Assembly (NCBI RefSeq): GCF_004353225.1
Contig: NZ_CP037934.1
Location: 930,001-994,000 of the forward strand
DNA from: Marinobacter sp. JH2
GTDB lineage: Bacteria; Pseudomonadota; Gammaproteobacteria; Pseudomonadales; Oleiphilaceae
Direction of reading: 5' to 3'
DNA: 64,000 nt
The notes under the pieces are model-generated. The model saw nothing but the letters and a program-made list of their open reading frames with translations, was not told the DNA's origin and ran no database searches. The translations under genes and the position numbers were made by a program. This document shows, piece after piece, positions 19,361 through 26,679 of this stretch (the stretch's first letter is position 1; each line of letters opens with the position of its first letter).

Positions 19361-19369
19361 ACTATAGCA
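19361..19369 (-). promoter_or_regulatory. Candidate extended -10 promoter for the GGDEF-EAL gene
   Basis: On the minus strand TG-C-TATAGT lies about 50 bases before the GGDEF-EAL start. The -35 region is poor, as is tolerated with an extended -10. Confidence 0.4.
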
Positions 19370-19466
19370 GCAGTTTTTTTCAAATGCTTAGGATTTGCGT
19401 TTGGGCAACAGCAAAAAGGAGGCGTGCTTCTCAGCTTTGGTTGGTGCGTCTGACAACGATGTGTAC

Positions 19467-19480
19467 TTGATGCAGGTCAA
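19467..19480 (+). promoter_or_regulatory. ANR/FNR box upstream of the ccoM-like gene
   Basis: TTGAT-GCAG-GTCAA matches the FNR/ANR consensus TTGAT-N4-ATCAA at 9 of 10 positions. It is centred 81 bases before the ccoM start codon. A TAACCT at 19502-19507 would place the box near -41.5; a TTATAG at 19521-19526 would place it near -60. Both are workable activator positions. It also lies 156 bases before the divergent GGDEF-EAL start, so control of that gene is possible. Apart from this box and the promoter at 19361-19369, I see nothing else in the 243-base gap. Confidence 0.65.
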
Positions 19481-19554
19481 TACTAAAATTTCGGGACCGC
19501 GTAACCTGAGCTTAGTCAATTTATAGAAGCTAGATAAGTAGAGCTGGGGTGTTT

Positions 19555-19710
19555 ATGTTTATGGACGTGGTGGTGTTCGCGGGAATTGCAACTGTGCTTT
19601 TGATGATCAGTTTTTTCGTTGGTATCGGGATCTTTGTGAAAAAAGATCAAGAACGACATGAAAAGAAAGTGAAAGGAAAGAGTGGCCGAAGCCAAGTAGG
19701 CGTATCGTAG
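19555..19710 (+). CDS. ccoM: Small single-helix protein, probable cbb3 oxidase subunit CcoM
   Basis: A 51-residue open frame starting at ATG 19555. It begins MFMDVVVFAGIATVLLMISF, has one hydrophobic helix (about 5-28) and ends in a charged tail with KKDQERHEKK. The start, the FAG-x-x-TV-x-LM pattern and the lysine/aspartate just after the helix resemble my memory of CcoM, the small extra subunit of the cbb3 cytochrome c oxidase of Pseudomonas stutzeri. GGGG (19546-19549) is a possible ribosome site. An ANR/FNR box upstream fits low-oxygen induction, as expected for cbb3 parts. No ccoNOPQ genes are in the window. If not CcoM, it is a membrane microprotein of unknown role. Confidence 0.62.
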   Translation: MFMDVVVFAGIATVLLMISFFVGIGIFVKKDQERHEKKVKGKSGRSQVGVS

Positions 19711-19718
19711 AGAAAAAT

Positions 19719-19794
19719 TGGCGTCCCCTAGGGGGTTCGAACCCCTGTTGCCGCCGTGAAAGGGCGGAGTCCTAGGCCACTAGACGAAGGGGAC
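19719..19794 (-). tRNA. tRNA-Glu (anticodon TTC)
   Basis: A 76-base tRNA on the minus strand. The acceptor stem GTCCCCT/AGGGGAC is closed, the T-loop reads GGTTCGAACCC, the anticodon loop is CTTTCAC with TTC, and the 3' CCA is encoded (plus-strand TGG at 19719-19721). It ends 9 bases from the end of the convergent ccoM-like gene. Confidence 0.95.
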
Positions 19795-19831
19795 GCAACG
19801 TTTCTTGACTTGCCTCGTCGAGATGGCGCGT

Positions 19832-19860
19832 ATATTAAGTATCGACCGATGAGCTGTCAA
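19832..19860 (-). promoter_or_regulatory. tRNA-Glu promoter
   Basis: On the minus strand TTGACA (19860-19855), 17 bases, TAATAT (19837-19832), then a GC-rich ACGCGCC discriminator, typical of stable-RNA promoters under stringent control. It lies about 38 bases upstream of the mature tRNA end. Confidence 0.75.
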
Positions 19861-19879
19861 CGATTATTTCTAAAAAAAT

Positions 19880-20785
19880 TCAGTTTTTTATGCTGTCGTT
19901 CAATGCCTCCTCTAAAACGGGATAGTTGAACGTGAATCCTTCTGATTGTAATCGAGCTGGTATCGCGTTCTGACCTGTTAGCAGCAGCCCTGACATTTCG
20001 CCCAACATTAGTCTGAGTATAGGTGCGGGTGCAGGGAATAGAGCAGGACGCTTCAAAACTTTTGCCAGTGTGCGTGTAAACTCGGCGTTCGTAACGGGGT
20101 TCGGGCTCACCATATTATAAGGGCCTTGGGCGAATTGGTTCTCCAGCATCCAGATTAGACCCGCAACCACATCGTTTCGGTGCACCCACGGCATGTATTG
20201 CTCACCGCTACCTAGTTTACCGCCGAGCCCTAGCTTGAACGGAAGTGTCATTCGGTCAAGAAATCCGCCGCCTCTGCCCACAACGAGCCCGGTGCGTGAT
20301 AGGCAAATCCTAACGGCATCCGCTTGCAGAGCCTGTGCCGCGCTTTCCCACTCCGAGCAGAGCTGGTGGGTAAATTCGGGGTTCGGCTTAGAGTCTTCGG
20401 TAACAAGGTGAGCGCCTTGGTCACCATAGAAACCAACTGCCGAACCTGAAATCAATACCTGCGGTAGTTTGTCCCAAGACCTGATCACATCAACCAGGTT
20501 AAGCGTGAGCAAGATTCGACTGTCTAATAGTGCGGCTTTTCGTTCAGCGGACCAGCGTTTGTCTGCGATGCCTTCCCCTGCAAGATTGAAAACAGCATCG
20601 AACCCAGGATGAGACCGCAAACGGTTGAGATCAGATACCGGTTCAACCCTGCCGCAGATGGCTTTAACTGTTGCGGGTTTTTGTCGGCTCAAAACGGTGA
20701 GGGTGTGGCCGGCATTTAATAGTTGTTTACACAGTTCCCGGCCGATGAAGCCAGTACCTCCGGTGATAAGGATTTTCTTGGCCAT
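19880..20785 (-). CDS. TIGR01777-type NAD(P)-binding epimerase (YfcH-like)
   Basis: A 301-residue extended SDR protein. The nucleotide-binding glycine motif is ITGGTGFIGRELCKQL (about 7-22). VFNLAGEGIADKRWSAERKAALLDSR (about 67-92) is the hallmark of the TIGR01777/SDR39U family, and SGSAVGFYGDQG (about 113-124) includes the Ser and Tyr region. The C-terminal DUF1731 domain (about 250-300; FPAPAPILRLMLGEMSGLLLTGQNAIP) is present. The substrate is not known for the family. It follows the CbiX gene by 37 bases on the same strand, so they probably share a transcript. No functional link is evident. Confidence 0.85.
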   Translation of the reverse strand: MAKKILITGGTGFIGRELCKQLLNAGHTLTVLSRQKPATVKAICGRVEPVSDLNRLRSHPGFDAVFNLAGEGIADKRWSAERKAALLDSRILLTLNLVDVIRSWDKLPQVLISGSAVGFYGDQGAHLVTEDSKPNPEFTHQLCSEWESAAQALQADAVRICLSRTGLVVGRGGGFLDRMTLPFKLGLGGKLGSGEQYMPWVHRNDVVAGLIWMLENQFAQGPYNMVSPNPVTNAEFTRTLAKVLKRPALFPAPAPILRLMLGEMSGLLLTGQNAIPARLQSEGFTFNYPVLEEALNDSIKN

Positions 20786-20822
20786 GCCGATCTCCCGATT
20801 TCATTGTTAATGATCATGGTGG

Positions 20823-21200
20823 TTAATGGATCGGTTTCGCTAGCTCTTCCTGCACAACATCTCTTATGGCCAAGCCAAGTTGGGGGTTGTAGCCGATTGG
20901 GTCCGCTAGGCGCATGGATACGTTGTGCTCCTTCTCGATCTCAGCGATCATCGCCGGTACGTCTTTGCGCAAATGGCGGCCGGCAGCAAGAAATAGAGGA
21001 ACTACAGTGAATTGATGGGCTCCTTGCGTTTTCGCTTGGGCGACAATTGTTTCCATAGACGGCTCAGCAAGCTCCATATAGCCAATAGTGGCGTTCTCGA
21101 TGGAGTTAAGTGTCGGTTCTGCAAGCTTCTCGAAGGTTTCGCACCAGCGTTTGTCGCTGCTGCCGTGGGCAAGCAAAATGATACGGTGCGTATTGGTCAT
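20823..21200 (-). CDS. Small single-domain CbiX/SirB-type chelatase-like protein
   Basis: A 125-residue protein with one CbiX domain; the bacterial two-domain enzymes are about twice as long. The first metal-site histidine lies in LLAHGSSDKRW (about 9-19) and the second in VPLFLAAGRHLRKDVP (about 67-82), so the residues that bind cobalt, nickel or iron in this family are present. Such short proteins may dimerise to form the full chelatase. The substrate (sirohydrochlorin or another) cannot be told from sequence, and no cobalamin or siroheme genes are nearby. It diverges from the DUF924 gene over a 54-base gap. Confidence 0.82.
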   Translation of the reverse strand: MTNTHRIILLAHGSSDKRWCETFEKLAEPTLNSIENATIGYMELAEPSMETIVAQAKTQGAHQFTVVPLFLAAGRHLRKDVPAMIAEIEKEHNVSMRLADPIGYNPQLGLAIRDVVQEELAKPIH

Positions 21201-21254
21201 GATATCTCCGATTTGATCTGCGGGTATTCGTTTAATGTATCAGGGAGTTGGGTA

Positions 21255-21857
21255 ATGTTCGATTGGAAAGAACTTTTGGATTTCTGGTTTGGTGAATTAG
21301 ATGACCAAGGGCTTCCGGATAAATTTCATCGAAATCGCTGGTTTCGGTCTGATCGTCCGTTTGATCGGGAAATAAGGCGGCGTTTTATGTCGCTGGTTGT
21401 CTTTGCGTCAGAGCAGGGGTTGGAAAACTGGCGTACTGAAGCTGGCGGCGCTTTGGCTGAGATTCTTTTGTTAGATCAGTTTACCCGAAACATCTACCGC
21501 GGCACATCGCTAGCCTTCGAGCATGATCGGCTCGCGCGTGAACGGTGTAGGTCAGCCATGAACAAGGGGTTTGATGTGGCTTTACCTTCGGTCATGCGCG
21601 CGTTTGTGTATATGCCTCTGCAGCACTCGGAGCTGCGAGATGACCAGGAATTGTCGGTGCAGTGTTATCGTCAACTCGCTGCGACGGAGCGTGGTTTGCT
21701 GGGAGATTTCCTGGAGAATTTCGTGCAGTCTGCGGAAGATCACCGGGAGGTCGTCGAGAAGTTTGGGCGGTTTCCGCATCGCAATAAGGTGCTAGGGCGG
21801 GTATCTACCGAAGAAGAGGGAATATACTTAAAAAGTGGTTCTCGTTATGGCCAGTAG
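21255..21857 (+). CDS. DUF924 family protein
   Basis: A 200-residue protein starting at ATG 21255 (MFDWKELLDFWFGELDD), with GGGAG at 21243-21247; the frame stays open further upstream but overlaps the divergent CbiX gene. Family signatures are the DFWFG start, RWFRSDRPFDREIRRRF (about 29-45), LAEILLLDQFTRNIYRG (about 67-83), FVYMPLQHSEL (about 118-128) and FGRFPHRNKVLGR (about 169-181). DUF924 proteins are predicted to be TPR-like all-helical cytoplasmic proteins. Their function is unknown to me. It stands alone on the plus strand before the tRNA-Gly promoter. Confidence 0.85.
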   Translation: MFDWKELLDFWFGELDDQGLPDKFHRNRWFRSDRPFDREIRRRFMSLVVFASEQGLENWRTEAGGALAEILLLDQFTRNIYRGTSLAFEHDRLARERCRSAMNKGFDVALPSVMRAFVYMPLQHSELRDDQELSVQCYRQLAATERGLLGDFLENFVQSAEDHREVVEKFGRFPHRNKVLGRVSTEEEGIYLKSGSRYGQ

Positions 21858-21907
21858 GCTGTTATATGCATAATCTGATGAAATTGAAAAAAAGTTATAA
21901 AAAACGG

Positions 21908-21935
21908 TTGACGGTCCAGCCGGGATCAGTAGAAT
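21908..21935 (+). promoter_or_regulatory. tRNA-Gly promoter
   Basis: TTGACG (21908-21913), 16 bases, TAGAAT (21930-21935), followed by ACGCAGCC. It lies 37 bases before the tRNA, after an A-rich stretch that could act as an UP element. Confidence 0.7.
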
Positions 21936-21972
21936 ACGCAGCCGTTGAGAGGCAATGCCTCACAGCCGAAAA

Positions 21973-22048
21973 GCGGGAATAGCTCAGTTGGTAGAGCACA
22001 ACCTTGCCAAGGTTGGGGTCGCGAGTTCGAATCTCGTTTCCCGCTCCA
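21973..22048 (+). tRNA. tRNA-Gly (anticodon GCC)
   Basis: A 76-base tRNA: acceptor GCGGGAA/TTCCCGC, D-loop AGCTCAGTTGGTAGAGC, anticodon loop CTTGCCAAG with GCC, T-loop GTTCGAATC, encoded CCA at 22046-22048. It is a single-gene unit with its own promoter and terminator. Confidence 0.97.
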
Positions 22049-22059
22049 GAATTTAGAAA

Positions 22060-22086
22060 AACCCGACCTTTGTGTCGGGTTTTTTG
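22060..22086 (+). terminator. Rho-independent terminator of tRNA-Gly
   Basis: AACCCGAC (22060-22067), loop CTTTGT, then GTCGGGTT (22074-22081), running into a T tract to 22085. It begins 12 bases after the tRNA CCA. Confidence 0.92.
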
Positions 22087-22186
22087 CTATTTGTTCTTGG
22101 TCTTTCGTTCCCTTTCTGCGTGAGCTACCTACCTCGGTTATACTCTGTTGCTTCATTGATGTAATCGCGAGCTCGAAGAGTTCTTT

Positions 22187-22984
22187 ATGAACGTACAGTC
22201 TCTCTTTATATACCCGGTAAAATCGCTTGCCGGTATTCCGATGTTGTACCTGGAGCTGGATGACTTTGGTCCTTCCGGGGATCGCCGTTGGATGATCGTT
22301 GATGCCCAAGGGAAATTTGTCACCCAACGGCGATTGCCACAGCTGGCATTGATTGCGGTCGTTCTGGATGATGGAGTGGTAACGATCCACGTGCCAGGTC
22401 AAGGCGAATTCGTGTTGACTCCCGCCTTAGAACAGCAGCAAGTAACGGTTTGGCGAGACCAAGTGTTCGCCAGCTCCGCGCAGCATGTTGCAAATGAGGC
22501 GTTGAGCCGTTTCTGTGGTGAACCGTTGCGCCTGGTGTATATGCCAGACTCAAGCTTTCGTAGAGTGGATCCGGGTCGGGTAGCCGATGTACGCCGAGTC
22601 GGTTTTGCCGATGGCTTTCCTTTCCTTGTTGCTAATACCGCATCACTGGAAGAGCTCAATGGCCGGCTTGCGCAAAGGGTCGATATGCGGCGTTTTCGTC
22701 CTAATATTGTGATCTCCGGTGTGGAGCCTTGGGCTGAAGATGAGTGGCGTGAACTCAACATCGGTGGCGTGAGTTTCCGAGTGGTTAAGCCGTGTTCCCG
22801 GTGTGTCCTGACAACGGTTGATCCGGATACCGGTGAAAAAAACCCGAATACCGAGCCGCTTAAGACTCTCTCTGGTTATCGCAAAACCCCGGATGGCGTG
22901 ATTTTTGGTCAAAACGCAGTGCACGAGGGGTGTGGAAGAATTGTAGTAGGGGATTCCGTTTCTATTATCGAGCAGGAGTGTTGA
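22187..22984 (+). CDS. MOSC domain-containing protein (YcbX-like)
   Basis: A 265-residue protein with an N-terminal MOSC beta-barrel (about 1-120; LFIYPVKSLAGIPM) and a C-terminal MOSC domain (about 125-262). The conserved cysteine region is VKPCSRCVLTTVDPDTGEKNP (about 203-223); MOSC proteins use such a cysteine to carry sulfur or bind the molybdenum cofactor. E. coli YcbX of this type reduces N-hydroxylated compounds with CysJ, but it has a C-terminal ferredoxin domain that is absent here. The partner and substrate are therefore unknown. It is followed 5 bases after its stop by uup, with the uup ribosome site inside its 3' end. Confidence 0.85.
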   Translation: MNVQSLFIYPVKSLAGIPMLYLELDDFGPSGDRRWMIVDAQGKFVTQRRLPQLALIAVVLDDGVVTIHVPGQGEFVLTPALEQQQVTVWRDQVFASSAQHVANEALSRFCGEPLRLVYMPDSSFRRVDPGRVADVRRVGFADGFPFLVANTASLEELNGRLAQRVDMRRFRPNIVISGVEPWAEDEWRELNIGGVSFRVVKPCSRCVLTTVDPDTGEKNPNTEPLKTLSGYRKTPDGVIFGQNAVHEGCGRIVVGDSVSIIEQEC

Positions 22985-22989
22985 ATACA

Positions 22990-24927
22990 GTGCCTTTGTT
23001 AACCCTGGATAAAATATCCCTGTCGTTTGGTATGCACCCGCTATTAGATGGTGCATCTTTGATTATCGAACCGGGTGAGCGAGTGTGTTTGCTTGGCCGC
23101 AACGGTGAGGGAAAATCGACGCTGCTCAAAATCGTCAAGGGTGATGTTACGCCTGAGAACGGGAGCGTGCGATTGGAAGAGGGCGCTGTGTTGTCGGTGT
23201 TGCCTCAAAACCTGCCGTCAGAAGAATCGCGCACGGCTTATGAGGTGGTTGCGTCAGCGTTCCCCGAAACCGGCGAATTGCTTGCCCAGTTTCACCATTT
23301 ATCTCAGCAAGCTGATGAAGCCAGCCTGAATAAAATGATGGCGGTTCAGGAGCGGTTGGAGGCTCTTGATGGTTGGCGGCTCGACCAGAAAGTGACCACC
23401 ATTCTAGCTCAGTATGGTGTAGAGCCAGACCGGACTCTGGACACTTTGTCTGGTGGCTGGCAACGGCGTGTATTGCTGGCAAAAGCTCTGGTGGCGGAGC
23501 CGGATGTTTTGTTGTTAGATGAGCCGACGAACCATTTGGATGTTCCGGCCATCGCTTGGCTCGAAGAGGCGTTGGGCCAGTTCCGTGGCGCAATGTTGTT
23601 TGTGAGCCACGACCGAGCGTTCATTCGCCGCATGGCGACGCGAGTCGTTGAGCTGGACCGTGGGCAGCTCGTTAGCTTTTCTGCGACTTACGACAAATAC
23701 CTTGAGCTCAAGGAAAAAGCGCTGGAAGAAGAGGAGCGGCAGAACGCATTGTTCGATAAGCGACTCAAGCAGGAAGAAGCCTGGATTCGCCAGGGTATCA
23801 AAGCGCGTAGAACCCGGAATATGGGGCGTGTGCGTCATTTGAAAGCAATGCGGGATGAGCACCGTCAGAGGCGCGTTCGCGGAGGAACCGCCAGTTTCGC
23901 AGTAGAAGAAGCTGCGCGCTCCGGAAAGTTGGTCGCCGAAGCCAGTCATGCTGATTTCGCTTACCCTGGGCAATCTCCAGTTATTCGTGATTTGGATCTA
24001 ACCGTTCTGCGCGGCGACAAAATTGGTTTGGTGGGTGAAAACGGAACAGGGAAGACGACACTGGTTCGCCTGCTGCTAGGTGAATTGGCACCGAGTGCCG
24101 GGAGCATAAGGCTGGGCACTAACTTGAAAGTTGCTTATTTTGACCAGCTTCGTGGTGAGCTCGATCTTGAGAAAAACGCGCTTGATAATCTTTCTGAGGG
24201 GCGTGAATTTATCGAGATTAATGGCCAGAGCAAACATGTGCTCGGTTACTTGCAGGAGTTTCTGTTTACTCCGGAGCGCGCACGCTCCCCGGTGAGCGTG
24301 TTTTCAGGAGGGGAAAGAGCGAGATTGTTGCTGGCGAAGTTATTCAGCAAGCCTGCGAATATCCTGGTGTTGGATGAGCCGACTAACGATCTCGACGTAG
24401 AAACGCTGGAGTTGCTTGAAGAGCAGGTATCGGAGTTCAAAGGCACGGTGCTTGTTATAAGTCACGATCGTGAATTTCTTGATAACGTCGTGACCGACGT
24501 TATTTTCCTGGATGGCACCGGTTCGGCAAGGGAGTACGTTGGCGGTTACAGTGATTGGCGCCGTCAGGGCGGCGCTTTCCCCTCGGAGGCATCCGGTAAT
24601 CGCCCGGATAAACAAGATAAGCGCGGTAAGGGTGTTGGTGAAGGTGCGAGCATCAAACCCGAGGAAGCCCCTGTGAAGCAGTCGTCAAAGGCGAAACCGG
24701 TCAAGCTTAGCTACAAGCTCAAGCTTGAGCTCGAACAGTTGCCGGGCAAAATCGAGCAGCTTGAAACTCGCGTAGCGACATTACAGGAAGAGATTTCTGC
24801 TTCAAACTTCTATTCGAAAACGTCCGACGAAGTGGAGGCTACTTTGGATGCACTAAGTGAGGCTGAAGGGCAGCTCGAGACTGTGATTGAGCGCTGGATG
24901 GTCTTAGAAGAACAAGCCGGCCAATGA
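22990..24927 (+). CDS. uup: ABC-F family ATPase Uup (GTG start)
   Basis: A cytosolic tandem ABC ATPase of 645 residues. The first cassette has GRNGEGKST (about 36-44), LSGGWQRR and LLLDEPTNHLD; the second has GENGTGKTT (about 352-360), FSGGERAR and LVLDEPTNDLD. The cassettes are joined by the ABC-F linker (KRLKQEEAWIRQGIKARRTRN). The C-terminal coiled coil (about 575-640; KLSYKLKLELEQLP) is the feature that separates Uup from YheS and EttA. Uup acts on ribosomes and DNA branch structures and affects precise transposon excision. The GTG at 22990 fits the N-terminus PLLTLDKISLSFG, with AGGAG at 22974-22978; a TTG three codons earlier is possible. Confidence 0.93.
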   Translation: MPLLTLDKISLSFGMHPLLDGASLIIEPGERVCLLGRNGEGKSTLLKIVKGDVTPENGSVRLEEGAVLSVLPQNLPSEESRTAYEVVASAFPETGELLAQFHHLSQQADEASLNKMMAVQERLEALDGWRLDQKVTTILAQYGVEPDRTLDTLSGGWQRRVLLAKALVAEPDVLLLDEPTNHLDVPAIAWLEEALGQFRGAMLFVSHDRAFIRRMATRVVELDRGQLVSFSATYDKYLELKEKALEEEERQNALFDKRLKQEEAWIRQGIKARRTRNMGRVRHLKAMRDEHRQRRVRGGTASFAVEEAARSGKLVAEASHADFAYPGQSPVIRDLDLTVLRGDKIGLVGENGTGKTTLVRLLLGELAPSAGSIRLGTNLKVAYFDQLRGELDLEKNALDNLSEGREFIEINGQSKHVLGYLQEFLFTPERARSPVSVFSGGERARLLLAKLFSKPANILVLDEPTNDLDVETLELLEEQVSEFKGTVLVISHDREFLDNVVTDVIFLDGTGSAREYVGGYSDWRRQGGAFPSEASGNRPDKQDKRGKGVGEGASIKPEEAPVKQSSKAKPVKLSYKLKLELEQLPGKIEQLETRVATLQEEISASNFYSKTSDEVEATLDALSEAEGQLETVIERWMVLEEQAGQ

Positions 24928-24930
24928 AGT

Positions 24931-24958
24931 CGGGGGCGTAGGTTTGCCCCCGTTTTTA
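24931..24958 (+). terminator. Rho-independent terminator after uup
   Basis: CGGGGGC (24931-24937) pairs with GCCCCCG (24946-24952) around an 8-base loop, followed by TTTTTATT. It sits 3 bases after the uup stop and separates it from the convergent uspA. Confidence 0.92.
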
Positions 24959-24965
24959 TTCGGAC

Positions 24966-25397
24966 TCAGTGGATTCTGATGGCCATGACATCGCACTCTG
25001 TTCCGTGTAAAACACCGTTGGCTGTGGAGCCTAAAAGCAGCTGAATGCCTTTGCGGCCATGACTGCCCACAATGGTAAGGTCAATATCGTGTTCGGCTAC
25101 CAAGCGATGAATTTCAGATTCTGGCCGGCCCACTGTCACAATTTGATCTTCGTTGCTTATACCGTACTGCTCGCCGTATTTCCCAAGCTGTTCTCGCGCA
25201 GCCTTATCCAGCTGGTCCTGCAATTCCGACAGGTCCATGGGTATATCTCCACCATAGGCATAACCAACTGGCTCGACTACGTGTGCAAGGATCAGCGTTG
25301 CGCCGTGGGCTTCGCAGATAGCTTTCGCTTTGTCCAACACTTGCGGGGCTTCTTCCGTTAAATCGATCGCCACCAGCATTTTTTTGTACGTCGGCAT
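24966..25397 (-). CDS. Universal stress protein (UspA family)
   Basis: A single-domain Usp protein of 143 residues. The start is the ATG at 25397 (MPTYKKMLVAIDLTEEAPQ), with AAGGAGTG just upstream; a longer frame exists but lacks this support. The nucleotide-binding signature at the C-terminus is VGSHGRKGIQLLLGSTANGVL (about 109-129, the G-x2-G-x9-G-S/T type), so ATP or a related nucleotide is probably bound. In Pseudomonas the Usp gene next to the fadBA region is tied to anaerobic and stationary-phase survival (recalled). An inverted repeat TTGAT-N9-ATCAA at 25416-25434 lies just upstream. Confidence 0.9.
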   Translation of the reverse strand: MPTYKKMLVAIDLTEEAPQVLDKAKAICEAHGATLILAHVVEPVGYAYGGDIPMDLSELQDQLDKAAREQLGKYGEQYGISNEDQIVTVGRPESEIHRLVAEHDIDLTIVGSHGRKGIQLLLGSTANGVLHGTECDVMAIRIH

Positions 25398-25518
25398 GCG
25401 TTCACTCCTTTGTGATTGATAAGGCATGAATCAAGCATAGTACCGTTAACCAGTGGATGGAAGAGGAAAGTAGGTGGCGTTGGGGCAGCTGGAAGGGGCT
25501 GCCCTAATGATTGCGGGG

Positions 25519-26337
25519 TTAGCTATTATTGCTCATTAATTCAATGGCAGATGCTAATCCGTTAATGATGCCTTTCGAGTATCGGTCGATAATAAAGGAA
25601 ACGTTATTGTCGTTGAAATTGACGTAGGAGCTCCGAATAAATTGCCACTTTGAAGAAACGTCGCTTAGAGTTTCCTTTAGCATGCCCGTGGGTGAGCCGG
25701 AGCTGACGTTTTTCAGGTAGTTGTCAAAGGTTTTGGCCTGTTCGTCCAGCGGGGTTTCGGTTGTAGCGCCTTGGAATGTTTGCGATACGGACGAGTGAGT
25801 GCGAGCGGCGTAACGTGCCATCATCTGGGCCATAAGAACGGCCGCAGATCTGGCGGATTCAACGCGATCGTCGGCTTTAGCGCCGCTGTTTTGTTGGGCA
25901 ACGCTGTACAGCTCGGTTGCTGTGGTGTTCATGGTTGAGGCTTGATCGGCCATATCTGCCATTAAGCGGAGGTCTGGGTAGCCTCGATCTCGAACTTCGT
26001 TGATATTGCTACGCATGAGATCTTTAAACTTATCAAAAGACTCGTTGAGTGTTTCGATCTGATCGCTGGAGAGCACGCCGCTCGTACTGGCAATCACTGA
26101 GTTCATGGCGTCATTTGCGTTGTTAATCGCCACTACAATCCGATTCAGAGTTTCGGTGTCGCCTGTTGCGCTGAAGCTGTAGAAGGCGTCTACGGCGAGG
26201 TAATTATTGATGCGAAAACCGTGAAGGTCAGCCAGAAATTCGCTGCCGGCTTCTTGGGCGCGAGCGCCAAAGGCTGCTAGTGATAGAAATAGAATTGCCG
26301 AGATTATCGAGGTGAAGCGCGTGCGACTGCCTGTCAT
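25519..26337 (-). CDS. Exported protein of unknown function, largely helical
   Basis: A 272-residue protein that I cannot assign to a family. A signal peptide is clear (basic start, then ISAILFLSLAAFG, with probable cleavage after ARA at 25-27). The mature part has no further membrane helix, no cysteine and a strongly heptad-like, Ala/Ser/Asn-rich pattern (for example INNANDAMNSVIASTSGVLSSDQIETLNESFDKF around 91-124 and AAVLMAQMMARYAARTHSS around 170-188). This suggests a periplasmic helical bundle, perhaps like the ligand-binding part of chemoreceptor or PilJ-type sensors (weak inference). GGAG lies 9-12 bases before the ATG. It is read divergently from fadBA. Confidence 0.75.
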   Translation of the reverse strand: MTGSRTRFTSIISAILFLSLAAFGARAQEAGSEFLADLHGFRINNYLAVDAFYSFSATGDTETLNRIVVAINNANDAMNSVIASTSGVLSSDQIETLNESFDKFKDLMRSNINEVRDRGYPDLRLMADMADQASTMNTTATELYSVAQQNSGAKADDRVESARSAAVLMAQMMARYAARTHSSVSQTFQGATTETPLDEQAKTFDNYLKNVSSGSPTGMLKETLSDVSSKWQFIRSSYVNFNDNNVSFIIDRYSKGIINGLASAIELMSNNS

Positions 26338-26505
26338 CGGAAGAGTCTCCGTAATGCGGTTTTATTATTGTGGACTATTGTCTTTCAGCGAAGTTAAAGT
26401 AACTTCATCGCCTTATCAAGTAGTTTCCGCCAGTTACAGAGGGTTCCGTGAGCTAGTTCCGCTCGAGCCACCGCGGGTTTTATGTTGGCTTCCGAAAGAA
26501 ACAAA

Positions 26506-26566
26506 TTGACAAACGCTCCGTTTTTTTTCATCGTGTCCCCTCACGATTCAAACAAGTGTATGAATC
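26506..26566 (+). promoter_or_regulatory. fadBA promoter region with operator-like inverted repeats
   Basis: TTGACA (26506-26511), 17 bases, CATCGT (26529-26534) is the best promoter in the 339-base gap before fadB. Between its two boxes lies AAACG-CTC-CGTTT (26511-26523), an inverted repeat close to the A-A-A-C...G-T-T-T operators of the fatty-acid regulator PsrA in Pseudomonas. A second inverted repeat, GATTCA-N10-TGAATC (26545-26566), lies around the expected transcript start. Repression relieved by long-chain acyl-CoA is likely for fadBA (inference). The rest of the gap shows nothing I can name. Confidence 0.5.
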
Positions 26567-26679
26567 TTTGGATCGGAAAGATCGGGCAGTGACCGAAATC
26601 TCGCTGCACAAACAGCCGGTAAGGCGCATTAGCGTCCGCTGGTTGTCAGCAGTTCCAAACACAGACTGGAGATCAGTTG

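Noticed and set aside
25416..25434. TTGAT-N9-ATCAA in front of uspA, resembling an ANR/FNR box
   Set aside because: The spacer is 9 instead of 4 bases and the site lies only about 20 bases before the start codon, too close for activation. It may still be an operator, but I cannot support that.
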